64,000 bases of DNA from assembly GCA_032716605.1 (NCBI GenBank), contig CM064519.1:19998095-20062094 (forward strand). Reading direction: 5' to 3'. Below the pieces are notes generated by a model. The model searched no databases. It had not been told where the DNA came from and saw only the letters and a list, made by a program, of their open reading frames with translations. Origin of the DNA: Paralithodes platypus (lineage: Eukaryota > Arthropoda > Malacostraca > Decapoda > Lithodidae). Positions 32,572-44,060 of the stretch are shown here, piece by piece. The translations under genes and the position numbers were made by a program. Positions within the stretch are counted from its first letter, which is position 1, and every line of letters begins with the position of its first letter.

Positions 32572-33420
32572 AGAATTGCGGTATGGGTGGAACCTCCCCA
32601 CACCTGTGAACAGTACTCAATACATGGCCGTAGAGTATTCCTGTACAGAGCAAGAAGCTGTACGGGGGTAAAGAACCCACAGAGATGGTTGATCACACCT
32701 AACTTCAGGGAAGCTGTTTTAGTGAGAGTGGTATTATGGTCTTTCCAAGAAAGGTCAGAGGAAAAAGAGACACCAAGAATAATGAGAGAGGAGGAAGTGT
32801 TGATTTGTATGTTACTAAAGAGTAAGGGATAGTTATGTGGAAGATAGTGATTGGTAGATAGATGGAGATATTGGGTTGAAAGGTAGTTGAATAATGTAAG
32901 TAGAGGCATCGGCAGAGGAGTGTATAGTGCTGGAGGTACAATTAAGAATATTATTAATGTATTATAATGTAAGCCTTGCAAAATAAACAAACCAAAACAG
33001 GGACAACACAATACAAAAGAACTTATCAAAATCGCTGTGTGGAAATAACACTATAGTAAAAGAAATTTAAGAAATTTAAGAACACAAAACCACCACATAG
33101 GGTGTACATCACTACATGAGCTAGTGAATCTGGAGATATAACACAACCCTGAGGAACACCGGAGTTCATAGGTTTAGGAAGTGAGTGATGGCCGTCGACA
33201 ACCACAGCTATGGAACGGTCAGAAAGGAAGTGGGAGAAAAGGCACATATAGAGGAATAGAAATTGAAGGATGGTAGTTTAGAAATATGGGATTTGTGCTA
33301 GACTCTATCGAAGACTTTAGATATGTCTAGCGCAATAGAATAAGTTTCACCGAAGTCCCGAAAGGACGGTGGCACAAGAGTTAGTAAGATAAGAAAGGAG
33401 ATCACCAGTAGAGTGTCCCC
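32572..33420 (-). pseudogene. LINE-F reverse transcriptase remnant
   Basis: Minus-strand pieces in order: LDISKVFDRV (motif A, about 33340), NSGVPQGCVISP (motif B, about 33155), then LIILGVSFSSDLSWKDHNTT (32770) and LALYRNTLRPCIEYCSQVWG (32620). The YADD segment falls in a decayed stretch. Jockey-like by pattern; stops and frame breaks show a dead copy. Confidence 0.72.
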
Positions 33421-33935
33421 TAACCCTTACTGTACCGGTGCTGTCCTTTTAACTTTATTCTAGCTGCTATTAGACAATTTTATTCAGTTTCAAAAGGGCC
33501 TCCAGCAATTAACAGGCTTTGAACTATCTCACTTAGTAACTAAATATATTTTGTTATAATCTATAAGAAAATGTGGTTTGTATTTGTACTGATTTCTTGT
33601 GCAGTAGATTACTGTACTGTACTTTGAAGACCACCTTATGATATTGTTAGTCTTCCCTATTTCCACTATCAAAGAGTAGATATTTCATGGTATCCTAGTT
33701 GACCCTTTCAAGATACAGTATGAATATGCCTTTCCTTCTTTTATTTTGGTAATTAGTAGACAATTTTATTCAGTTTTAGAAGGAATTGTTAGAGTCAGGT
33801 TTAATGGAGATATAATTTACCCATTTGATTCCAAAACTGAATACAATTATATACTGTTGTCCAGAATAGAATGAAAACATATTATCGAATACTAAGAGAG
33901 TTAATAATATACTATACAGTATAGCCTACTGTATA
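33421..33935. repeat. Degenerate copies of a TTAACCCTTTCAGTA-type palindromic repeat
   Basis: Blocks with GACAATTTTATTCAGTTT(C/T)A and short flanking words recur at 33470 and 33760, and related blocks at 37320, 39030 and 39600. No coding. Confidence 0.45.
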
Positions 33936-33939
33936 TTAA

Positions 33940-34299
33940 GGGGGGATGGGCCGTTTATTTGCCTTTTTATTGATCGTTTTATAATTTTCTTAGTTCTTCC
34001 CTATACCTCCATCAAGCTTAAAAAAGCATCCATTAGATCCCCCTTCTAGATTAATTTGTAAAAAAATCGGTAGAAAAATGACCCGGCCGAAGGCCGATTC
34101 TTCCAAAATTACAAGCTCCCTGTCGTTCGCCAGGGAAAAAATCGACACCTAAATAGCACGAAAGGTCTTAATATTGACAAAGAAATGGGTCGAAAGGTCT
34201 GAAAATCGCCAAACTAATGGGTCGAAGTTCATAAAATCTGAAAACTAATGGGGCTAAGTATGATGAAGAAGGGGGACCAGAAAAATGGCCCATGTCCCC
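33940..34299. mobile_element. TTAA-flanked MITE, GGGG family, copy a
   Basis: TTAA at 33936-33939 and 34300-34303; ends GGGGGGATGGGCC and, inverted, AGGGGACATGGGCC. Internal CCTCCATCAAGCTT, CCGGCCGAAGGCCG and CACGAAAGGTCTTAATATTG are shared with 43694-44056. The right end is 51 bases from the Tao terminal exon. Confidence 0.82.
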
Positions 34300-34354
34300 T
34301 TAAGGTTGTGTGGTGTATTACTGTTACCATACTGATACATGTCTTATATTTCAG

Positions 34355-34451
34355 TGCCCTACAAATAGTGGATGATTCAAGTGAACGGTGGCCAGAAGAA
34401 TTCAACGTAACAGCATCAATGCTTTCCTTATCCCTCCAACCTAACCACTGA
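34355..34451 (+). CDS. Tao: Tao kinase, terminal exon with stop codon
   Basis: A 97-nt exon after acceptor TTATATTTCAG. The first base completes the split serine codon; it then encodes ALQIVDDSSERWPEEF and ends SMLSLSLQPNH followed by TGA (34449-34451). The GFSAL junction and the short, Ser/Leu-rich end fit invertebrate Tao tails better than the long vertebrate TAOK1/2 tails (family knowledge, from memory). The summed exon length, 729 nt, is exactly 243 codons. A TTAA-flanked MITE ends only 51 bases upstream, so the branch point and pyrimidine tract must lie within those 51 bases. I see no canonical AATAAA in the first 380 bases downstream; one at 35006 lies inside a transposon. Confidence 0.82.
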
Positions 34452-34832
34452 GTAACTGGTTGATTCCTAGCTAGCTGTAGAAAGTATAAATATTGACAAC
34501 CTTCTTCTATATAGGCTTTATTGTTTTCCAGGTATGAGTATAAATTTGAGCTCCTTTTAATATTTAATTAGCCTTATTTATAAAATGCTAAAAAGTCACC
34601 TTTATATTTATTTGTTGCATATCCAGATACAGTTAGGGTTTCAAGTTGTGGTGTGTTTTGCCACCAAAACTTTTCCATAGATGCCCGGGCCCAAAGGTGC
34701 TCTCGCGGCCTCCACGCCAGTGTGCTTTAGTCACCCTGCCTCACCTACACTCTGTTCACCGTAACCGGGACACAAATGTCATCCCCTAACAGACGATTTC
34801 TTGACACATATTGCAGAAAAGAAAGTACTGTA
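34452..34832 (+). other. Probable start of the Tao 3' UTR
   Basis: Sequence directly after the Tao stop. No repeat recognised up to 34740. There is no canonical AATAAA here, so the end of the transcript cannot be placed. Confidence 0.4.
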
Positions 34833-35913
34833 CAGTCCATCCTCGTAGGCACGAGACCTCGCATAATGCGAATAAGCGTGCTAGGAATAACACCTTTTAC
34901 AGGGAAAAGTACTAATGGTGGATACCTCTTCCGAAAATATACTTTTTGACGATTTATCATATTAAACTGTAGAAATTTTGTATTTAAAACATTGATTACA
35001 CTAACAATAAACGCCACTAGACTTTACCTTAGAGTATTTTTTAACAGTATTTTACAGTTTTATTACATCTCTTACCTCCCTTATTAACCCTCGGAATCCG
35101 GGAGGACTCGTATGAGGCAAAACAAAAAAATTGGCAGGAATCCGAGAGGCCTCATATGAGGCAAAATGCGCGGCTAAAAATTGCTGCTAAAATCATCATA
35201 ACACGGCAACCACGCGTCGTAGCGATGTCATCTCAACGGCATTCTACAGACAACAAAAAAGTTCTACAATTTAAAACAAAAATTGACTGCTCTAGGTGGT
35301 TTCAATCAGTAGCTAGGGTACTGAATTATGAAGTTTGCCTGTACCAAAAGGGCCCCGGACTCAGCGATCAGGATCATATGAGGCCCCCGGATTTTGTGGG
35401 TTAATGAACAGAAATAAGTGTTCTTTGATCTCTATGTAATGTGATTAATGTATGATACGAAGGAATTGAAAAAGCAAAATCCTACCAACACATAAATGTA
35501 CAAAATGACGTAAGAGTCGGTAAAAATTCTTCCCTCATCCTTTCCAGTGAGAAGCTGAGCAAGCGGGCATGGCACGACCGTTGGGATTGTCCCACGGTAT
35601 TGTTTTCCTGTGAAAGCATGTATTTTTTAATTGACTTTTGTGTAATTTTTGATTATGAGTTGGTGGAATCATTATTTTTTCAAGTCTGTCATATCAGAAA
35701 TTAATCATATTTAATACAAACCAAACACTAATTATTTATTTTCATAAATAAGGAGAGGGCTATCCTGGTGGCTTAAGGTCCTCATGTAATATGTAAGGTC
35801 CTCACGTAATATGTTTCAATATTGTTCTTGGACTCCATGCCCACCCACACCCCCACACCCCCCACCCCCCACCTCTCACGTACTAGGATTACGTGTATTA
35901 TGAGGATGGACTG
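34833..35913. mobile_element. TA-flanked element (mariner/pogo-like ends)
   Basis: TA at 34831-34832 and 35914-35915; ends CAGTCCATCCTCGTA and, inverted, CAGTCCATCCTCATA. No transposase frame. It contains the TTAA MITE at 35088-35400. Related 35-40 bp direct repeats (CCTGACACTT...GGAAAGTGCTGTA) flank it at 34790 and 36080-36170. Confidence 0.72.
35088..35400. mobile_element. TTAA-flanked MITE nested in the TA element
   Basis: TTAA at 35084-35087 and 35401-35404. Ends CCCTCGGAATCCGGGAGG and, inverted, CCCACAAAATCCGGGGG. The left subterminal region has two copies of GGAATCCGRGAGG followed by CTCRTATGAGGC, spaced like the duplicated motif in the two piggyBacs. Confidence 0.82.
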
Positions 35914-35915
35914 TA

Positions 35916-36305
35916 CCATGTCTTCTTGTAGTTCTTGGGTTGAAGGGCGTTGCGGACCGGTGTCCAATTCACCTTAACGAGGGCCCACCAGGCAAGGCAG
36001 GCAGCAGGGACTCGGAGTACCATGTCTCCTTCAAATTCATAACACTCAATTGCAGAAGAAGGAAGTACTATATCTCCGCTTGGATTTCCTGACACTTCAA
36101 TGCGTAAAAGGAAAGTGCTGTACTACATTATTGCTTCGATTCCTGACACTTCGTTTTGTGTAAAAAGAAATTGGGACATGACAATTTCTCCCCCGGTTAA
36201 GTTAAACAGATTATAGACCACTTCACAGTAACATCGCCGCGGTTGGCAACCCACTAAATTCAATGCTAATAATAAATCAATACGGCAATATACAAAGATA
36301 TTTTA

Positions 36306-36347
<42 letters not shown>

Positions 36348-37290
36348 AGAATATACCCATTGCTAATATTCTTTTTAAACATATTCTGTAGATGATGCAG
36401 TATAGTGTGTAATTATTCTTTGGCAATAAAATGAATACTGTATAATGTGCCGCACTGATTTATTGTGAAGCAGTCTATCTTACCAAGTTGGATTATAGTT
36501 TCTTTGACGAGTAAGACTGGATACGTTAACACAAACTTACATCTAGTTAAATGGCTGCTGCTTGCAAGATAGATTGATTATCAGAATTCAGCATTTCAAA
36601 ACTAATCTTCTATCAGAATATATAATTTCATAAGATAGTACCGCAATGTTTCTGTCCATTAACTACTGTAGACATAATAGGTCTCTACTGTATATACCCT
36701 TTAGATATCAGATAATAAGGAAATTAGTAGTCAAAATTATTTTCCATGTGTTTTGGAAGAAGAGCGTTTACTGTCCATTTTTCCTCTAACAATCTCACTA
36801 GGCACAGGTCCACTGGCCAGATCCCAAAATTTCAGATATCGTTATCATCGGAGGGGGTTCAATTTTCATCATACACTCCATTAGATAAGTGACATGGATA
36901 CTCGGTGTAAAAGGTTATCGACTCTAAATAACACTCCAAAAATATGCACATAGTATTATTGAACATAGTTGAAGTTAACTGCCCTCTCAAATGGTTCCGA
37001 TTTTGATCCTGGCCCAGGGACGTAGAAGGAACCGTGTATTACTGATTCTGTCGCCTGGGAAAATACTTTTCATGTTCAATGTGAGAACGAATGCTTGGAT
37101 TCTGTTGTTCGTCACTGCAAGCACAAACTGGCCTTTCGCTATTTTTCTTGTATTGCTTTTTAATACACTTTAGAAAGGACGTTATGAAGCAAAAGTAAAA
37201 TTCCCGAAGTGATGGTCTCGGGTGAAAAATAAGAGAAACCGTCTTTGCTCAATAGCCTGAAGTGAGATCGATCGAAAGGAAGCAGTCAAG
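35916..37290. other. Intergenic, no gene recognised
   Basis: Holds short direct repeats near 36030-36180 and a 36-nt poly-T run at 36311-36346. Possible polyadenylation signals (AATAAA at 36425) cannot be tied to a gene. Confidence 0.4.
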
Positions 37291-37294
37291 TTAA

Positions 37295-37490
37295 CTCTTT
37301 CAGTATGATGATATCTCATTTAATCAATCTGGCTATCATTAGATCATTTTATGCAGGTTAGGAAGGACCTGTCAAAGCATAAATTGCAATTATGTTTGTC
37401 CCTTTGATTCCTACAGGTCCTTCCTAAGCTAAATATGATTGTGTAATGTTTGCCAGACATACATAAAATGTGGCTATCGTATTAAAGGGG
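37295..37490. repeat. 196-bp palindromic MITE-like repeat
   Basis: The two halves are imperfect inverted copies: left (TTAA)CTCTTTCAGTATGATG with GTTAGGAAGGACCTGT, right, inverted, (GTAA)CCCCTTTAATACGATAG with CTTAGGAAGGACCTGT. Left flank TTAA, right flank TTAC, so a decayed TTAA insertion is likely. Related blocks lie at 37573, 38980 and 39555. Confidence 0.6.
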
Positions 37491-38215
37491 TTACTGGGCT
37501 GAACAAGATGACAAAGATGTTGTGTATGGTGATAGGCAGTCATTCCTGATTATTCTTTTTAACTCTTTTTAACCCCTTGACTATGAGAGATCTTTCATTG
37601 GTGGTAGGTGGAAGAATTACAAAATATAATGTCATTACTGGCAGAGTTAATAGAAAATATAGAATTTACCCCATTGAATACAAGAGACTCCTGCTAAGCT
37701 TAATAAAATCATTGGTGGTAGTTGGAGTGATTCTTTAAAAATTAGTTTAACTGGATCAATGAGTTTCAGACAAAGGTAGTTAGAGTGATATAAAAGCCTA
37801 CTGAAAGGGTTTACTACTATATTAAATCCTTGTGAGAGTCCAAGTTCTATTGTGACTTGGATACCTAAAGCTGTGACATAAATTAATTAAAAGTCTAAAT
37901 AATTTATTTGGTCACAATACTGCAGAAGTAACACTACAGTAATCTTGCTTTGATATATATAGGCTATATACTAACTCTTGTAGCTTAATGTCATGTTTTA
38001 ATTGCTACACCAAAATCAAGTTAAAATGTTGGAATTTAGTATTTTGGCTAGTAGGTAATTTCTCCTGAATGGAGGATGTCACTAGTAGTGATCATAAACA
38101 GGAGAGAGGAGTTACTGTATTTGTGAAGTTAAGAAAATAGGACATGATGGAGTCCAGGGGATAGAGAACAAGCATGAACACATTAAAGTTGATGGTCAGC
38201 AAGGTGGGCTGCTGG

Positions 38216-38440
38216 GTGTCTTGTGGAGCATTGGGTATTGTGCTCGCCTCACAACCGAGGGAACTTAAGTTCGATTAGACGGATTGGAGGTTTCCTCACA
38301 CCCAGTGCCTCTTTTCGCCTAGCAGTAAATATGAACCTGGAGTTAGTGGACATTTGTTATGTTCCATCTGAGGAAGTTAATTATGGTCTATCTATCTATT
38401 GCCAGACACCTTAATCCCTGAGGGGGTGACCACAAATGAA
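38216..38440 (+). mobile_element. Probable tRNA-derived SINE of a second family
   Basis: TGGAGCATTGGGTATTGTGC resembles an A box region and AAGTTCGATT a decayed B box; CGCCTAGCAGTAAATATGAA and CCTGGAGTTAG follow, a type of 3' body common in tRNA-derived SINEs. Weak, single copy in this window. Confidence 0.42.
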
Positions 38441-41400
38441 TCCCTTCCATTGAGGTAATTCATTCAATTTTCTAGCTTGCTTCAGGGGAAGGTTCAAAAG
38501 CCTAAATAATATAATATATTATAATAATGCAGTTGTCTCTGTGTACTAAACTATTTAGCTTACCCACCTCGGGCCACAAAGGCAAACATACAGAAATTTG
38601 TATACTCCCGTACAGTACAGGAGTGGTTTGTAATATGAGGAGGTTATAACAAAACTTGCCTGGGGAAGTGATGCCTCTTGTGATAATCTGCAAAGGCCTT
38701 TATTATTAGGCATAGAAACAATCCTTTAATGCAGATGACAATATTATTTATTTAGCTACCTCTAGATAATTGTTTATTATACCTGAAGGGGCTGTTGATG
38801 GCCAGGGGTTTATACATATAGAACCTCCTTTAGCTGTTTAAAATTGAAAATAAGATTGATTGATAGGTAGATAAAAGGATTATAATAGCTCTGCTTCTTC
38901 TTGTGATATATAAAGGTACTGTATTATTTATTGGACTTGGTATGAGAGCTGCCATTCGTTGTTGTCACAGGAAGATTAACCCCTTCAGTATACCATGATG
39001 TACTTTCTCATTGTATTCTGGTTATTCTTAGACAGTTTTATAAAGTTCTGAAAGGGTCTGGGATTCAAGGGTTAATTGAGACCAAATTCATCTCAAATTG
39101 CAAGATATCCTTCCTAATCTATATATAATTATCAAGTGATGGATTTATTAGAATATACTGTAGTGAAAAAGACACCCATGTTACTGAGAGATAAATATAG
39201 CTGACTTTCGGACTGCATCATCCAACACAACTTTTTGTTTCATTGTAAAGCCAACTGTAGTAACCCTGTCAGTTGGATTTTATTCTACCTACCCCCATGT
39301 AATTTTATTTAGCTGAGGCATGACCTCTGGGTATCAAAGGGATTAATTGGAATAGTTTTTAAGCCTTTGATTCCTAGAAGTTCTTTCAAAGTTAGATAAA
39401 AAAAAAGTCTTGGCGGTAGCAAGAGAAGAATATATATATAAAAAATGTGATTTGAAGGGTTAAACCTGATAGGCTGATATTTGATCATTGCCATATTGAT
39501 AATAATGTTCATAATGCTGCTCATAAGTCTCTGATCCTTTCCCAAATATGTTCACCCACTCAGTCTTAGATGATGCCTTGCTCCAGGTTATTCTGGCTAT
39601 TAACAATTTATTCAATTTAGAAAGGAAGTTAGGGAGTCAAAGGCTGGTCAAAAGACAACAAATAATATTTTGTTACCCCTATTCTAAATACAAAATTATA
39701 ATAATAGCTACAGTGTATTTAAGATTTGTTTTATTGTTTTTTTTATTTTCATTGATTTTTTTTTTATTTACCACTGATTCCCAGAATTAATTGCCAACCT
39801 GAATAAAAGCTTCTAATGATAGCCAGAATGATCTGAAGAAAGGTTTCATTTTGTACTAGTTGGTTTACTAAATACATAATGTGAATAGTGTACATCATTA
39901 ATCCTATTTGTGATAGGGTCAGCCATTAACAGCCTCTTTGCTTAACGTTAACTCTGATTGAAGTACCCTAGTCCTCAGGCTAAATAACTAAATTAAGCCA
40001 GTTAGTACCATCTGAAAGGGACAAATTTTCAGCATAAACTCAAATAAATGGCTACTAATTTATATAGATTATATTATCATTGTCAACGGTTAAGAACTCA
40101 AAATAACATCTGTACAACAATGAGGAATGTCATGTAGATATAAATCAAGATTATTTATGCCCCATGGACTACCTTACTACCCTTAGCAATATGTAATGAA
40201 ATGGCTGATTTGGCAAGAATACTTAAGTTTCCAGGATGGTTTTCCCTAGTCAGATAAAGATGCCGTAGCCTCATTAAGAACTGAAGTGTACATATATACA
40301 TATATTTATTTATATATATGTGTATATAATGAGTCTCCAGTCTCCGTGGGAGCTAAATCTTAGTATTTTTCCCATTATGTCAACCATTGTATTGTAACTG
40401 ATCAGGGAGAGCTTATCCCAGAGTTAATATATCTATATTGTTAAATATTCTTCATCTATGTTATTGTTTTGTGTGAAAGTTATCTTATATCTCGTGGCAT
40501 TTAGTTGCTGACTTTTTCACAAATTCTTCTCTACAGAGATCTTATATGATTTTTTTTTTTTCTGACCTCTCATGCAGTCCATAGAGAGTATTTATGTAAT
40601 ATGCCAAAAACATTGTGTGTGGCTTAGCACATAATTATTTGTTAGAACTAGGACAGATAATTATTTGGAATCTGATATGTAGAATAACCTTAGGTCAATC
40701 TGTTAAAGGAATTCAATTCATATATGTTAATATCCATATATTTGAGGAAAAGGGCTCAAGTTCATATATAGCTTCTGATTACTTCTCGCTTTGTTTCTTA
40801 GACTACAGTCAATTCTGTAGACTTGAATGACGGCACAACAAAAGTGTTACATTGCAAAGACTGCACAGTTTCAAGTCTGTCCCCGATTAATGATAAAATT
40901 CTCCAAGCCATTGATTGATTCTCCAGCTGGCTAACTTATGACTGGTACCACTGCCATGTGTTACCACCTTAGTGTGTTATGATTTAGCCTCTGAGGGGAT
41001 CTCATATACTAGCAAACTTTCTATCTTTTTAGAAATAAATATTTTAAGCTGTTACTTCTGTGAGGCTAAGCTGTGTTTAGTCATGTTGGATTGTCTGTCT
41101 CCTCACATGATCTGTGAGGTGTGGACAGCATCACAGGTGTCAGTTACTGAGCGTCACAATAAAGTTAAGCTGCAGTTACACCCACACTGAGAGTACAGGA
41201 TGTATCCTTGTCACAGTATCCCAGTAAGAAACAGGTTGAAATTGTAAATTTCAATTATTTACCTCTCAGTCTAGTAGCTCTAAATTTTGAAGTCGCATTT
41301 AGTATAAAATAACATTACAGTACTGTACGTAATTTCTTAAAAATGGTATGATAACTAGTAACGGATACCAGACTCTGATACACTCCAGCGCTTAAACAGG

Positions 41401-42149
41401 TGGTGTGACTTTGGCTTGTATGGTGTGAGCCGTGAGCCCTGGAGCCGCCAGCCAGTCTAGTCTGCTCGGCTTGTAGTCCAGGAGTCACAGCCAGAAATAT
41501 CACAAGTTGGTACCAACCAAGGGGAGGGGGGATTTCAGTATGAACTTCAATAAACTGTTATTATATGATTTAGGTACTCTTTGTTAAATATCAACTAGGG
41601 AAAAAAATATCCATGACAATATAAACCGTATGGTGTAGATTTGTATTCTAAATAGAGTCCCTCTTGGTTGGTAGGTGTTTTGACTGTGGCCGCTGGACTA
41701 TTTCTTGCGAACATTCTCAGCCTAGAGAGAGGCCTCAACCAGTTGTTTGTTTGTTGCATCATTCCAACCTTTTAATGTGTGAGTGAAATGTGTAGCTCTT
41801 GTTCTTGTTTTTATCATTTTTTTAAGTAGATATAACTGGAGGTAATGTACCCATTATTTTAATGCTCAAGTTTATAAAGTCAAGATGTTTATAGCAGTTA
41901 CAGCAATAGCAGTTGTGGAATGTGCTTTTATGGACATCTTTATCATTGACAACTTAATCTTCTGAAGCAATTTCCTACAACAGAGTAGAGCTGGTTGCAG
42001 ACACTAAGCCTTCTTTATGAAATAAATTTCAGGTTTATTCTGCAATAACCAAAATCAATATAAGCGTGTGCAGGGTCAGCACTTGAGAGTAAATTGCATG
42101 CTTGAGTATGATGAGTGAGAGCAGTATTAAAGTCTCAAACCTAAACTGT
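38441..42149. other. Intergenic, no gene recognised
   Basis: Mostly AT-rich. Apart from degenerate palindromic repeats at 38976-39080 and 39550-39830 (TTAACCCCTTCAGTA type) I see no conserved frame, RNA gene or element with clear ends. Confidence 0.4.
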
Positions 42150-42403
42150 TATAGTCCAACCGATCTTAACTTGCAGTTTTATCCACGGGCAATTCCTTTA
42201 CATTGGTGCTACATGTATAATTCCTAACAACGAAAATATATTATTTTCTGTATTAAGTACTTCATACACAGTTATATTATTTTCTGTATTAAGTACTTAA
42301 TACAGAAAATAATATATTTTCGTTGTTAGGAATTATACATGTAGCACCAATGTGAAGGAATTGCCCGTGGGTAAAACTGCCAGTTAAGATCGGCTGGACT
42401 ATA
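42150..42403. repeat. Near-perfect foldback element, 115-bp arms
   Basis: TATAGTCCAACCGATCTTAA on the left returns inverted as TATAGTCCAGCCGATCTTAA on the right; the arms stay paired through TTCCTAACAACGAAAATATA. The short centre contains a direct repeat of ATATTATTTTCTGTATTAAG. Ends TATAGTCC suggest a TA target. Confidence 0.82.
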
Positions 42404-42649
42404 GCTAGTGTGTGTGTGAGAGGTAACTGTACAGGCAATGGTATGTGTGCAAATGGATGTCAGAGATTATAAGTTTACATTATTCATGTCACATTAGTCA
42501 AACATAATTGAAATTATAAATAAAAAGTGTTAATCGATCAGTCATCAATTGATATTTATTGTACACTGTAGTTAGATAAATATTATTTTGGTCCTGCTGA
42601 GACAGACTGTGTGTTATAACTAGCTGCTAAGAAGATGTACCCGGGTCAT

Positions 42650-43430
42650 GGATGAGGCGTGTGTGTGGCCTCGCACTTCACCTCATCTCACTTCTCTTGT
42701 AGTCTGCTCTACCAGTACCCTCACCAAAACTCACTTCACTTCCTTTCCCTTCCCTATCCCTTCACCTCGTGTTTTGATCTGTTCTCTCTTCACTTCACTT
42801 CTGTTATCTCTCCTCCTCGTACCACCTCATATTTTGGCCTATTCTCCCCTCACCTTGCTGTGTTATCTTGTAGTCAGCACTCCCAGACTCTCTCCTCCCT
42901 TTCTTCATATTTTTGTCTTTTCTCTCTATCTGTATGCTTTTCTTATAGTCCACGCTCCAATCCTCTCTCCTCCTCACGTTTTCTTATGTCTCCCACCTCA
43001 TCTCGTCTTTCGTTTCTTCCTCATTCCTCAATTTTAGTTTTTATATTTTCTTCCTCTTCCCTCCACCACCATCATTTATCTTCTGCCCTCTCATCCCCTT
43101 ATATGTATCTTAGTTTATTCTTTTTCCTTGTTTTGTTTCTAATGTACCTACTCCTGCCATTTCTCCTTTATATTGTTGTCAAGTGTTCTCTACCTTATGT
43201 TCTGTAATATATTTCCTCACTCTATTGTTTCTTGTAGATATATTGGTTACTGTATTCCTGTGCATTATACTGTATTTGCTTGCCTCTCTTCCCTCCTTAT
43301 TCATAATCCCTTGCTACATTTAACTTTGTTTTCTTTGAACTTATTATCTTCCTTATATTTCCTTCCTCTGTTATCTTATTCCAACTATATATACATCTTT
43401 TACACAAAACAAATTCATTATTGAAAATGT
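42650..43430. repeat. Polypyrimidine-biased stretch
   Basis: About 780 bp of the plus strand is strongly C+T rich with recurring CTCTCCTCCT and TTTTxTCTxTTCTC words. Open frames here (for example 42648-43037, 42659-43207) consist of Ser/Leu/Pro/Phe low-complexity and are not credible genes. Confidence 0.6.
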
Positions 43431-43693
43431 GATATTAATTTGTTTCATTGTTGAACATTGAGTTTCTTGTGTGTTGTAATGTTTGATTTGTAGTTATTCA
43501 TGCTGACATATGAATTGTGCTATTATTTTTTCTAAAGAAGTATATTATTAATGCAGTTGCTTACTACCATACTTTTCCTAGTATAACTAAAAACAAAATT
43601 TGTTTTACCCATTGTTTGTGATATTAAAGTGATATTGGTCCTTGGCATATGATACAGCCACTTCATCATCCAGTCCAAACTTAGCAAGATTAA

Positions 43694-44056
43694 GGGGGTA
43701 GTGCTTGGTTTTTGGTATATATATTATAAATATTTTAATTATTTTTTAGTTTCCTCGATAGACCTCCATCAAGCTTGGAAGAACACCCCCTAGACCCCCT
43801 TTCAAGATATATTTGTACTTTTTTGGTAGAAAAATGTCCCAGCCAAAGGCCGGTTCCTTTTAAAATTAGTGGCTCGCTATTGCTTGCCAGGAAAAAATTG
43901 ACACCTAAATGGCACGAAAGGTCTTAATATTGACAACAAAAATGAGGCGAAAGGTCACAAAATTGCCTAACTAATGAAACTAACGTTTTAAAACCTAAAA
44001 ATTAATATGCTAAACATGAGGGAGAAGGGGGGCCAGAAAAAGTGAGTATTACCCCC
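43694..44056. mobile_element. TTAA-flanked MITE, GGGG family, copy b
   Basis: TTAA at 43690-43693 and 44057-44060; ends GGGGGTAGTGCTTGG and, inverted, GGGGGTAATACTCAC. Same internal blocks as 33940-34299 in the same order and length (363 against 360 bp). Confidence 0.82.
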
Positions 44057-44060
44057 TTAA

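Noticed and set aside
35006..35011. AATAAA as the Tao polyadenylation signal
   Set aside because: It lies inside the TA-flanked element at 34833-35913, 555 bases after the stop. Possible but not supported.
42648..43207. Frames of 129 and 182 codons
   Set aside because: Low-complexity Ser/Leu/Phe/Pro from a polypyrimidine tract; no domain or splice context.
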